Source: Candidatus Colimorpha enterica
GTDB lineage: Bacteria; Bacillota; Clostridia; Oscillospirales; CAG-272
Reading direction: 5' to 3'
DNA length: 5,064 bases
Assembly: GCA_000433515.1 (NCBI GenBank)
Contig: FR891157.1
Coordinates: 634 to 5,697, forward strand
Of the stretch, positions 1-4,738 are shown piece by piece (position 1 is the first letter of the stretch; every line of letters begins with the position of its first letter). The translations under genes were made by a program, and so were the position numbers. Below the pieces are notes generated by a model, which worked only from the letters and a program-made list of their open reading frames with translations, did no database searches and had not been told where the DNA came from.

Positions 1-628
1 CCGCGGGAGCCATTGCCGCGCCCATGTTGTTCGGATCGGTTATGCCGCGGTCAACGCTTATTCCCGGCAGAAGCTCGGTTATATACGCACCGTGCCCCTC
101 TCCGAGAATGAATGCCGCAGCCCCCGTCACCGTCCACTGCGAGGTCGGCGTCCTTATCCCGCCGTATTCGACCGGAAAGCGGAACTGTCTTTCGGCAGAG
201 CAGTTGTGGGACGAGGTAACGACAGCCGCGCTCCCTATTTCCGTCGAATTGAGCCAGAGCGTTGCAAGAATCAGCCCCTCCGCAGAGGTGGAACACGCGC
301 CGTAAAGCCCGAAAAACGGCACGTTTATGTCAAGCAGTCCGTAGCTTGAGCTGGTGCATTGGTTAATAAGGTCGCCGGCAAACAGCGCGCCGAGAGAATC
401 AGCCGGCATTTTCGATTTCGAAAGCGCAAGGTTGAGGGCAATGTGCTGCATCTCTCCCTCCGACAGCTCCCACGTTTTCTGACCGAAACGGTCGCTTGCA
501 TCGTGATAGTCAAAAAGATTGCCGAGAGGACCCTCGTGTTCCTTTTTCCCGACCGCGGCGGCATAACCGATGATCGACGGACAGATTTTCGGGCGGATGA
601 TTCCGAATTTCATTTTTATACTTTCCAT
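1..628 (-). CDS. spoVAD: Stage V sporulation protein AD (SpoVAD), C-terminus outside the window
   Basis: SpoVAD is the thiolase-fold, dipicolinic-acid-binding subunit of the SpoVA complex, which moves Ca-DPA into the forespore and releases it at germination. The first 209 residues can be read; the family is usually about 335-340, so roughly 130 are cut off at the left edge. Family features seen are GYAAAVGKKEHEGPLG (residues 21-36), an AGDLINQ segment (84-90) and YGACSTSAEGL (109-119). Asp86 and Cys112 lie close to the positions I recall as important for DPA binding in the B. subtilis protein (D83, C110); that match is from memory. The ATG at 628 is preferred over the ATG at 613 because AGGAG at 635-639 lies 6 nt upstream of it. 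It begins 12 nt after the spoVAC stop, so the two are cotranscribed. spoVAE would be expected further left. Confidence 0.96.
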   Translation of the reverse strand, partial: MESIKMKFGIIRPKICPSIIGYAAAVGKKEHEGPLGNLFDYHDASDRFGQKTWELSEGEMQHIALNLALSKSKMPADSLGALFAGDLINQCTSSSYGLLDINVPFFGLYGACSTSAEGLILATLWLNSTEIGSAAVVTSSHNCSAERQFRFPVEYGGIRTPTSQWTVTGAAAFILGEGHGAYITELLPGISVDRGITDPNNMGAAMAPA

Positions 629-640
629 CTCAATCTCCTC

Positions 641-1087
641 TCACCGTATCAATCCGACAACCCAGTAAATTATCCCCCACACGACAGACGCCGACGTTCC
701 GTAGAGTATCACCGGTCCCGCCACCGAAAGCAGCTTTGTTCCAAGCCCGAGGACAAGTCCCTCGTTCTTTCCGTCAAGCGCCGGCGAGACCACCGCATTT
801 GCAAATCCGGTTATCGGCACAAGAGTTCCGGCGCCGGCAAACCTTGCGATATTGTCGAATATCCCCATCCCCGTCAGCATTGCCGTCAGAAATATCAGCG
901 TCATAATCACAAGCACCTTTACGTCCTCTTCTCCGACCCCGATATAACCGTAAAGCCCTGTCAGACACTGCGCAAAGGCACAGATAAGCCCCCCGACCGC
1001 AAAGGCGCGAAGGCAGTCCGGCAGAAGCTTTGATTTTCCCGCCCTCTTCCCGGCATAGTCCGCATAGGGCGTTTTTTTCTTTTTCAT
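641..1087 (-). CDS. spoVAC: Stage V sporulation protein AC (SpoVAC)
   Basis: SpoVAC is an integral inner-membrane subunit of the spore SpoVA DPA channel; the B. subtilis protein has been reported to behave as a mechanosensitive channel. The 148-residue length matches the family (about 150). A lysine-rich cytoplasmic start (MKKKKTPYADYAGKR) precedes about four hydrophobic segments: roughly residues 27-50 (with the typical FAVGGLICAFAQ), 56-77, 84-103 and 117-147. The conserved GTLVPITGFANAVVSPA stretch (87-103) and the KNEGLVLGLGTK loop (107-118) are clear. The start is fixed by GGAGG at 1095-1099, 7 nt upstream of the ATG. It appears to be the first gene of the operon, as in many Clostridia that carry only spoVAC-AD-AE, and spoVAD follows after 12 nt. 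Expression in the forespore under sigma-G is expected from the family. Confidence 0.97.
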   Translation of the reverse strand: MKKKKTPYADYAGKRAGKSKLLPDCLRAFAVGGLICAFAQCLTGLYGYIGVGEEDVKVLVIMTLIFLTAMLTGMGIFDNIARFAGAGTLVPITGFANAVVSPALDGKNEGLVLGLGTKLLSVAGPVILYGTSASVVWGIIYWVVGLIR

Positions 1088-1120
1088 TTTTTGTCCTCCG
1101 GTTCGCTTTATCTCAGGTAA

Positions 1121-1150
1121 AAGTATCTGCAGATTTGCGCCGGATATTCA
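1121..1150 (-). promoter_or_regulatory. Possible forespore (sigma-G/F) promoter for spoVAC-spoVAD
   Basis: Read on the minus strand, TGAATA (1150-1145) fully matches the sigma-F/G -35 pattern YGHATR. After 17 nt comes GATACTT (1127-1121), which matches five of seven positions of the sigma-G -10 pattern CAHWHTA. It lies 34 nt upstream of the spoVAC start codon, a normal distance. A second TGAATA-like element upstream (about 1167-1172) has no good partner. The operon's known forespore role supports the call, but the -10 is imperfect and the spacer is one base shorter than usual. Confidence 0.4.
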
Positions 1151-1270
1151 TTTTTTCCGGCTCTATCATATTCAACACAGCGCCGTCATAAATTACCGGT
1201 AAAACTGCCGGTAAACATTTAACACTGTTGTCACATTTCACGTTTCAGGGGAATATATTTTTTAAGCCAC

Positions 1271-1299
1271 TTGACTTTTGTCTGTGGCAGTGATATAAC
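1271..1299 (+). promoter_or_regulatory. Sigma-A-like promoter facing the broken coiled-coil gene
   Basis: TTGACT (1271-1276), a 17-nt spacer and TATAAC (1294-1299) give five of six matches to each consensus hexamer at the ideal spacing. The predicted start is near 1306. No intact reading frame with a ribosome site follows closely; the coiled-coil frame only opens after a TAA at 1381-1383. It may be the original promoter of the now truncated gene, or an orphan. Confidence 0.5.
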
Positions 1300-1443
1300 C
1301 GATAGGTATATTAGCAAGTGAAATGGTCTCTTAACAAATGCCCCCTGGGCGGATAAAGGCTCTGCGGAAATAATCTGATTTAAGCTTTCAAAGCCGGTGG
1401 TCCCGTCGCTGATTCTGGCAGCACAGGATATCATCATAAAAAA

Positions 1444-1818
1444 TTGACCCGGTGTAACCCTCGACAAGCGGAAATGACATACTTATACTGTGACGAGACC
1501 GGGTTTGCAATGTTTGAGGTGTCATCCACAAGCAGTCCCAGCGCCTCATACGTCGTGGTAGCCAAAAATGCACTCACCGGGCAAAGCAGTATCGATTCCA
1601 ACGAAGTACTTGTAGTCTTTGCAACCACCACAAAACAGGTCAAAAAGCTGATAGAAGATGCCTACACCGACCTCACCGGGTCCATAAACGACCTGAAAGC
1701 CGCGATCGAAAGCGGTCAGGCAGAGGCAATCGAAAAAGCTGTCGAGGATCTTACCAAGGCTTACAAAGAGGCTGACGAGCTTGTTAAATCCGAGTTTACC
1801 GAAGCACGCGGCGCTTGA
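1444..1818 (+). CDS. N-terminal fragment of the broken coiled-coil protein
   Basis: This frame gives up to 124 residues from a TTG start, or 114 from the ATG at 1474; neither start has a convincing Shine-Dalgarno site. About residues 33-60 (SASYVVVAKNALTG through NEVLVVFA) resemble the last strands of an Ig- or fibronectin-type III-like domain, in which a Tyr-x-Val-x-Ala strand, a Gly turn and an SNEV strand are typical. The rest is the first coiled-coil repeat (AIEKAVEDLTKAYKEADEL). The first 25 residues have no recognisable character and may be non-coding. It ends in RGA followed by TGA, a frameshift-generated end rather than a natural C-terminus. Confidence 0.45.
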   Translation: MTRCNPRQAEMTYLYCDETGFAMFEVSSTSSPSASYVVVAKNALTGQSSIDSNEVLVVFATTTKQVKKLIEDAYTDLTGSINDLKAAIESGQAEAIEKAVEDLTKAYKEADELVKSEFTEARGA

Positions 1819-2350
1819 AGCAAAGATGAAGGACGCCGACAAGGCGCTCAGAGACGCGATCGACGCGGTTCAGGCAAACCTCGACAAGGCTATCGATGAC
1901 CTCAACAAGGCAATCGCAGCCGGCGATAAAGTCGGCTCCGACAAGCTGACTGAAGCTGTCGCCTCGCTGAACAAGGCATACAAGGCGGCAGACGACCTGC
2001 TGAAATCCGATATCAAGTCGCTCTCCGACCGTCTTGACGAGCTTGAGAAGGCTATGAACAAGGCTGACGAGGCTCTCGGGAAGAGCATAACCGAAGTCCG
2101 CGAGTCGCTTGAGAAGGAAATCGAAAAACTCAGAGCCGAGCTCAAGGCAACCGCCGACCGAATGGAAGCGCTCAACCGCGAGTACACCGAAAAGCTGAAT
2201 GCCGTCACCTCGGTAAACAGCACACAACAGGATGATCTTTCGACCCTGAGAACCGTCGCAGCGGTCAGTCTCTGCGTCGCCGCAGCATCCATGCTCGGAA
2301 ACGTCGTTCTGTTCACGATGCACATTAAAGGCAAAAAAGCCGCGGCTTAA
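1781..2350 (+). CDS. C-terminal fragment: coiled coil plus C-terminal membrane anchor
   Basis: The open frame begins at a TTG (1781); the first ATG is at 1826. Only the codons after about 1816 belong to the real protein. Heptad-like, highly charged segments (DAVQANLDKAIDDLNKAI, SLSDRLDELEKAM, SLEKEIEKLRAELKATADRM) form a long coiled coil. A segment here (DLNKAIAAG through AYKAADDLLKSD) repeats one in the upstream fragment (DLKAAIESG through AYKEADELVKSE), showing an internal duplication of about 70 residues. A hydrophobic span of about 22 residues at 2252-2317 is followed by MHIKGKKAAA, a basic cytoplasmic tail, implying an outside-facing coiled coil held by its C-terminus. There is no LPXTG sorting motif. 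If translated alone it would lack an export signal. Confidence 0.55.
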   Translation: MLNPSLPKHAALEAKMKDADKALRDAIDAVQANLDKAIDDLNKAIAAGDKVGSDKLTEAVASLNKAYKAADDLLKSDIKSLSDRLDELEKAMNKADEALGKSITEVRESLEKEIEKLRAELKATADRMEALNREYTEKLNAVTSVNSTQQDDLSTLRTVAAVSLCVAAASMLGNVVLFTMHIKGKKAAA

Positions 2351-2372
2351 GCTCACGGCAAATTAAAAATCA

Positions 2373-2422
2373 CCCTGCTGCATACCGGAAATCCGGAATG
2401 CAGCAGGGGAATTCGTTTTTTT
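2373..2422 (+). terminator. Strong intrinsic terminator, probably bidirectional
   Basis: Arms CCCTGCTGCAT (2373-2383) and ATGCAGCAGGG (2398-2408) pair perfectly over 11 bp. After a single A-A mismatch the inner CCGG/CCGG pairs (2385-2388 with 2393-2396) cap the hairpin. Seven T lie at 2416-2422 for the plus strand, and TTTTTAATTT follows the hairpin on the minus strand. It sits between the convergent coiled-coil gene and the small minus-strand gene, so it can end both transcripts. Confidence 0.9.
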
Positions 2423-2458
2423 GCAATCATATGTCGGTACAATACTGAGTTTTTTCTG

Positions 2459-2673
2459 TCAGCGGCGCTCTGTTCTCACAAAAACCACTTCCTGCGCCTT
2501 CATCGAGATCTTTCCGACCTCATATCCGTACCCGTACAGTTCTTTTTTTTGTATTTCAGAAACGAGTGGTCGATCGGCATGCCCGCGATTTCTCCGATCT
2601 CATCAAATGTCAGCACCAGCCGTTCGCTTCCGTCAGACTGTATATACCTCCACAGAGCGTCATATTTGCTCAT
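2459..2673 (-). pseudogene. Small DUF7662-like protein interrupted at an A8 run (frameshift or recoding)
   Basis: From the ATG at 2673 the zero frame gives 57 residues and stops at 2500. The start is fixed by AGGAG (2680-2684), 6 nt upstream. Residues 1-44 (MSKYDALWRYIQ, LTFDEIGEIAG, PIDHSFLKYKKK) resemble a small conserved family that I recall as DUF7662-type proteins; that name is from memory. In that family HSFLKYKKEL is followed by YGYEVGKISMK, and exactly this appears in the next frame (ELYGYGYEVGKISMK, ending FVRTERR at a TGA at 2461-2459). Joining the frames gives 71 residues, a typical length. The break lies at eight A in the mRNA (2550-2543), read AAA AAA AAG. A -1 slip at A-AAA-AAG, one extra A, or loss of two A would restore the protein. 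It follows the hydrolase gene after 34 nt, so it is the second gene of that operon. Function is unknown. The conserved DHSFLKYKKEL core could bind nucleic acid, but nothing here proves it. Confidence 0.7.
2543..2550 (-). other. A8 homopolymer / A-AAA-AAG slippery heptamer
   Basis: The mRNA reads TAC AAA AAA AAG AAC in the zero frame. It contains A-AAA-AAG in the correct phase for -1 slippage, the same heptamer used by E. coli dnaX. After a -1 slip the next codons are GAA CTG TAC, which continue the conserved protein. No upstream Shine-Dalgarno-like stimulator is visible. Downstream there is only a weak GTAC-GG-GTAC hairpin. An indel at the homopolymer is an equally simple explanation. Confidence 0.6.
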
Positions 2674-2707
2674 CTTCTGCTCCTCACCCTGATAAAAACT
2701 GCGCAGT

Positions 2708-3316
2708 TCATTCTTCCGTGACCCACGCATCAAGAAATCTGATCTGCTCATCTGTATGGAACCAGTGTTCCCCTCCCGGCATAACGGTCAGGGATACACC
2801 CGTTTTTTCGGCAAACTCCGACACCGTCCGGACAGAGGTCAGGTTATCGCGCTCCCCATACAGAATGCGTGTCGGAACGCTCCATGAAACCGGATGTGAC
2901 CGCACATACGACAGATATTCCCACGACAGCGTTTCGCCGAAATCCGTCGGGATCTGCGACTTTTCAGAAAGCTCCGTTTCGGTCACGCCCGCCCACAACA
3001 TCATGTCGCAGATAAGCCTTTCCATGTCAACTATCGGCGAGATAAACAAAGCCCGGTCAACAAGCGTTTTGTCAAGCGACGACATAGAAAAGAACGCTCC
3101 GATGCTGTTCGCGATAAGCGTAATACCGCCGCATTTTTCCCTCAGTCCGGAGAAAAAGCGGGGGAATTCTTCTTTTGCCTCCCACGGTTTCGCGGCGTGG
3201 TAATCGAATCCGACGACCGTGCTGCACGGGAACAGATGCCTGTAATGCCCGACTTCCTCCGCCGAACCGCCCTTTCCGTGAACGTAAACAACGATATTTC
3301 CGGAACGGTCATTCAT
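2708..3316 (-). CDS. Small alpha/beta-hydrolase (serine esterase-like fold)
   Basis: A 202-residue cytoplasmic alpha/beta-hydrolase; its substrate is unknown. After a first strand (NIVVYVHGKGG, residues 7-17, giving the HG oxyanion-hole motif), IANSIGAFFS (68-77) forms the nucleophile elbow with Ser71, in the variant ANSIG rather than GxSxG. ILYGERDNLTS (151-161) carries the likely acid Asp157, and GGEHWFHT (181-188) the catalytic His184. SPIVDMERLICDMM and TDFGETLSWEYLSYV lie in the cap or helical region. The frame is open upstream to a GTG at 3379, but those 21 extra residues look unlike the family and have no ribosome site. The ATG at 3316 directly precedes the first beta strand and has AAGGAG upstream, although 11 nt away. 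It is the first gene of an operon with the small gene at 2459-2673 and has a perfect-consensus promoter. The tandem repeats at the predicted start suggest a dedicated regulator. Confidence 0.88.
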   Translation of the reverse strand: MNDRSGNIVVYVHGKGGSAEEVGHYRHLFPCSTVVGFDYHAAKPWEAKEEFPRFFSGLREKCGGITLIANSIGAFFSMSSLDKTLVDRALFISPIVDMERLICDMMLWAGVTETELSEKSQIPTDFGETLSWEYLSYVRSHPVSWSVPTRILYGERDNLTSVRTVSEFAEKTGVSLTVMPGGEHWFHTDEQIRFLDAWVTEE

Positions 3317-3327
3317 AAAGTCAATGT

Positions 3328-3334
3328 CTCCTTC
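3328..3334 (-). promoter_or_regulatory. Ribosome binding site deciding the hydrolase start
   Basis: GAAGGAG on the minus strand is a near-perfect Shine-Dalgarno sequence. It lies 11 nt before the ATG at 3316, longer than the usual 5-9 nt, but no better start codon lies in reach. The GTG at 3379 lacks any such site. Confidence 0.65.
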
Positions 3335-3379
3335 CACAGAGCCGGCACAGCGGGTTACAGGAAAATCCCATCCGCTCAC

Positions 3380-3407
3380 TGCATTGTATAACTTGCATTA
3401 TATAACT
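3380..3407. repeat. Two 14-bp tandem repeats at the hydrolase transcription start (operator candidate)
   Basis: TGCATTGTATAACT (3380-3393) and TGCATTATATAACT (3394-3407) abut exactly and differ at one position (G/A). The minus-strand -10 box ends at 3411, so transcription should start near 3404, inside the second repeat. The 14-bp period is more than one helical turn, and each unit contains a TTATAyAA core that is nearly self-complementary. The position suggests a repressor site that blocks initiation or early clearance; other explanations are an RNA element or chance A/T-rich duplication. Confidence 0.6.
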
Positions 3408-3410
3408 GAT

Positions 3411-3439
3411 ATTATAATACAAGCCGACTCTTTTGTCAA
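3411..3439 (-). promoter_or_regulatory. Perfect-consensus sigma-A promoter for the hydrolase operon
   Basis: On the minus strand TTGACA (3439-3434), exactly 17 nt, then TATAAT (3416-3411): all twelve consensus bases at the optimal spacing. The predicted start near 3404 gives a leader of about 88 nt to the ATG at 3316. Such a strong promoter on a small operon usually needs repression, which fits the adjoining tandem repeats. The -35 box lies just past the ilvE terminator, so transcription starts afresh here. Confidence 0.85.
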
Positions 3440-3450
3440 CAGAAACAGTC

Positions 3451-3484
3451 AAAAAAACAGAACCGGACGTTGTATGCCGGTTCC
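3451..3484 (-). terminator. Intrinsic terminator of ilvE
   Basis: On the minus strand GAACCGG (3483-3477) pairs with CCGGTTC (3466-3460) around a 10-nt loop, and after TG come seven T (3457-3451). It begins 15 nt after the ilvE stop codon. In the plus direction the same stem is followed by CGTTTTT, so weak bidirectional action is possible. Confidence 0.88.
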
Positions 3485-3498
3485 GTTTTTGATTTTCG

Positions 3499-4566
3499 TC
3501 AGACCTTCACTCTCCAGCCGAATCTGTCGGGTATTCTTCCGGTCTGGACGCCGGTGATGAAGTCATAGAGCTTTTGGCTGTACTCTCCGATACCTCCGCC
3601 GGCAATGGTGAACACCTCGTTCTTGTAGCGGAGCTTTCCGACCGGGGAGATTACAGCCGCGGTGCCGGAGCCGAAAACCTCCTCAAGCTTTCCGCCCTTC
3701 TGGGCTTCGATCAGCTCATCGACCGAGATCCTGCGCTCCTCGCACGGGATGCCCTCGCTTCTGCACCATGTCAGCACCGAATCGCGGGTAATGCCGGGGA
3801 GAATGCTGCCGTTAAGCATCGGGGTGACGATCTTTCCGTCAATTTTGAAGAAAATATTCATTGCGCCGACCTCTTCGATGTACTTCCTCTCAACACCGTC
3901 GAGCCAGAGAACCTGGGAATAGCCGTCCTCGTGCGCTTTTTCCTGCGCGGCGAGGCTGCAGGCATAGTTTCCTCCGGTTTTGGCAAAGCCCATGCCGCCT
4001 CTCACGGCTCTTACGTACTCGTCCTCTATCCAGATTCCGACGGGAGCCAGACCGCTCTCGTAATATGCCCCGCTGGGTGAGAGGATGATTATAAACAGGT
4101 AGTTTTTCGACGGCGCAACGCCGAGGAACTCGTCGGTCGCAATGACGAACGGGCGGATATAGAGCGATGTTCCCGGATCGGAGGGGATCCAGTCGCGGTC
4201 GATGTCGACAACGGCGCGGACAGCCTCAACAAAGTCCTCCTCCGGTATCGCCGGAATGCAGAGGCGGCGGTTGCTGTTGTTGGCGCGCTTTGCGTTCATA
4301 TCGGGGCGGAACAGGTATGCTTCCCCGCCGTCTCCGCGGTAAGCCTTCAGCCCCTCGAACATTTCCTGACCGTAATGAAACACCATTGCAGAGGGCTCAA
4401 GGTCGATCTTTCCGTAGGGCACTATACGGGCATCGTACCAGCCCTTCCCTTCAGTGTAGTTCATCATGAACATATGGTCGGTGAATATTTTGCCGAACGG
4501 GAGCTTTTTGCCCGCCTCGGGCTTTGTTTTCGGATTCTTTGTTCTTTCGGTTCTGATGTTCAGCAT
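3499..4566 (-). CDS. ilvE: Branched-chain amino acid aminotransferase (class IV, PLP-dependent)
   Basis: IlvE transfers the amino group between glutamate and the 2-oxo acids of leucine, isoleucine and valine, the last step of their synthesis, in the cytosol with pyridoxal phosphate. The 355 residues fit the larger bacterial/mitochondrial-type branch. Family motifs in order are FHYGQEMFEGLKAYR (63-77), RPDMNAKRANNS (87-98), SLYIRPFVIATD (134-145), and GFAKTGGNYACSLAAQ (193-208) with Lys196 as the expected Schiff-base lysine. Then come QVLWLDG (218-224), YIEEVGAMNIFF (229-240), LNGSILPGITRDS (251-263) and EVFGSGTAAVISPVG (296-310). The frame is open upstream to 4737, but the 57 extra residues are leader sequence with repeats and hairpins. 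The ATG at 4566 matches the family N-terminus and has AAAGGA at 4577-4582, 10 nt upstream. It is a single-gene transcript with its own promoter and terminator. Regulation is suggested by a palindrome over the -10 box and a strong leader hairpin. No T-box signature was found. Confidence 0.97.
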   Translation of the reverse strand: MLNIRTERTKNPKTKPEAGKKLPFGKIFTDHMFMMNYTEGKGWYDARIVPYGKIDLEPSAMVFHYGQEMFEGLKAYRGDGGEAYLFRPDMNAKRANNSNRRLCIPAIPEEDFVEAVRAVVDIDRDWIPSDPGTSLYIRPFVIATDEFLGVAPSKNYLFIIILSPSGAYYESGLAPVGIWIEDEYVRAVRGGMGFAKTGGNYACSLAAQEKAHEDGYSQVLWLDGVERKYIEEVGAMNIFFKIDGKIVTPMLNGSILPGITRDSVLTWCRSEGIPCEERRISVDELIEAQKGGKLEEVFGSGTAAVISPVGKLRYKNEVFTIAGGGIGEYSQKLYDFITGVQTGRIPDRFGWRVKV

Positions 4567-4650
4567 GATTATAGCATCCTTTCGGGCTGCAGTCTTTTTT
4601 ATCCGGAACTCCGTCATATGACCGGCTGGCAGATAACGGTTGACGGTATG

Positions 4651-4700
4651 TCCGGCTCTCCGGAAAGCAGAAAGGAGCCTGCGGCTATGCCGCAAGCTCC
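4651..4700 (-). promoter_or_regulatory. Structured ilvE leader: strong hairpin with a competing fold (attenuator candidate)
   Basis: In the mRNA GGAGCTTGCGGC (4700-4689) pairs with GCCGCAGGCTCC (4685-4674) over 12 bp (one G-T) around an ATA loop, followed by the U-rich TTTCTGCTTT. A second hairpin TCCGG-AGAG-CCGGA follows (4664-4651). The 3' arm of the first (GGCTC, 4679-4675) could instead pair with GAGCC (4658-4654), disrupting both. This is the geometry of a terminator/antiterminator pair, though the U tract is interrupted. A six-codon frame ATG GAG CTT GCG GCA TAG begins at the hairpin base, but has no ribosome site and no run of Leu, Ile or Val codons. Confidence 0.5.
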
Positions 4701-4723
4701 ATTGCTTAAATCGGTATGTATGC

Positions 4724-4738
4724 TGTGATTTTATCACA
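4724..4738. promoter_or_regulatory. 15-bp palindrome covering the ilvE -10 box (operator candidate)
   Basis: On the minus strand TGTGATAAAATCACA is a perfect inverted repeat (TGTGAT, 3-nt centre, ATCACA) that encloses the -10 hexamer. The arms look like those of CRP/FNR-type sites, but the spacing is wrong for CRP (6) or FNR (4) consensus. It also differs from the even-centred Rex site and from the CodY box. Its position predicts repression by occlusion. The regulator cannot be named. Confidence 0.6.

Larger units (their letters stand above)
1088..1443. other. Intergenic region between spoVAC and the broken coiled-coil gene
   Basis: No convincing gene is seen here. The spoVAC ribosome site and possible promoter occupy the first 60 bases. 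A 10-bp palindrome TTACCGGTAA (1193-1202) is followed by a second CCGGTAAA (1208-1215), which could be an operator. A plus-strand sigma-A-like promoter lies at 1271-1299. Downstream of it the three forward frames contain only very short reading frames before 1384. A 78-codon minus-strand reading frame (1231-1467) has no ribosome site and unconvincing composition. Confidence 0.6.
1444..2350 (+). pseudogene. Frameshifted, probably N-terminally truncated coiled-coil surface/membrane protein
   Basis: Two overlapping forward frames join into one protein. An end-of-beta-domain segment is followed by a long Lys/Glu/Asp/Ala-rich coiled coil, one membrane span and a basic tail. The frame breaks near 1801-1818: the first frame stops at TGA 1816-1818 while the same pattern continues in the +1 frame (EAKMKDADKAL). 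Restoring two bases after 1806 would give EADAALEAKMKDADKAL, matching the ADxAL periodicity of the other repeats; removing one base (EAAALEAK) would also repair it. No start has a good ribosome site (TTG 1444, ATG 1474 and ATG 1510 all lack one), there is no signal peptide, and the frame is closed upstream by a TAA at 1381. I infer the remnant of a larger extracellular protein anchored by its C-terminus, with the coiled coil as stalk. Function is unknown. Sequencing or assembly error is an alternative for the frameshift. Confidence 0.7.

Noticed and set aside
359..1033. A 224-codon plus-strand reading frame
   Set aside because: It lies antisense to spoVAD and spoVAC, both of which have clear family motifs and ribosome sites; its Arg/His/Pro-rich composition is typical of an antisense shadow.
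1231..1467. A 78-codon minus-strand reading frame ending LKKYIPLKREM
   Set aside because: No Shine-Dalgarno site, no recognisable domain, and it runs antisense into the coiled-coil remnant. It cannot be excluded completely, but nothing supports it.
1796..2356. Long minus-strand reading frames of 154-186 codons
   Set aside because: Antisense of the regular coiled-coil repeats, which keeps stop codons out of several frames; Val/Cys- or Ser-rich with no ribosome site.
2697..2708. Perfect 12-bp palindrome AACTGCGCAGTT overlapping the hydrolase stop codon
   Set aside because: No loop is possible for an RNA hairpin and it sits inside an operon; likely chance.
2421..3203. A 260-codon plus-strand reading frame
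   Set aside because: It is antisense to the hydrolase and the small gene, begins at a non-ATG codon inside the terminator T tract, has no ribosome site and is Ser/Cys/Arg-rich.
3321..3371. A 16-codon upstream reading frame (MGFSCNPLCRLCGRRH) ending 4 nt before the hydrolase ATG
   Set aside because: Its ATG has no ribosome site. The position would allow translational coupling, but nothing else supports it.
4567..4576. TGCTATAAT, an extended -10-like sequence just before the ilvE ATG
   Set aside because: It would start transcription at or after the start codon and has only a weak -35; the promoter at 4728-4756 is far better.
4567..4737. N-terminal extension of IlvE by 57 residues
   Set aside because: The extension is untranslated leader containing hairpins, begins upstream of the predicted transcription start, and has no family similarity; the ATG at 4566 has its own ribosome site.
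4724..4738. CRP, FNR, Rex or CodY site at the ilvE promoter
   Set aside because: The arm spacing or core does not match any of these consensus sites, so only an unnamed operator is proposed.
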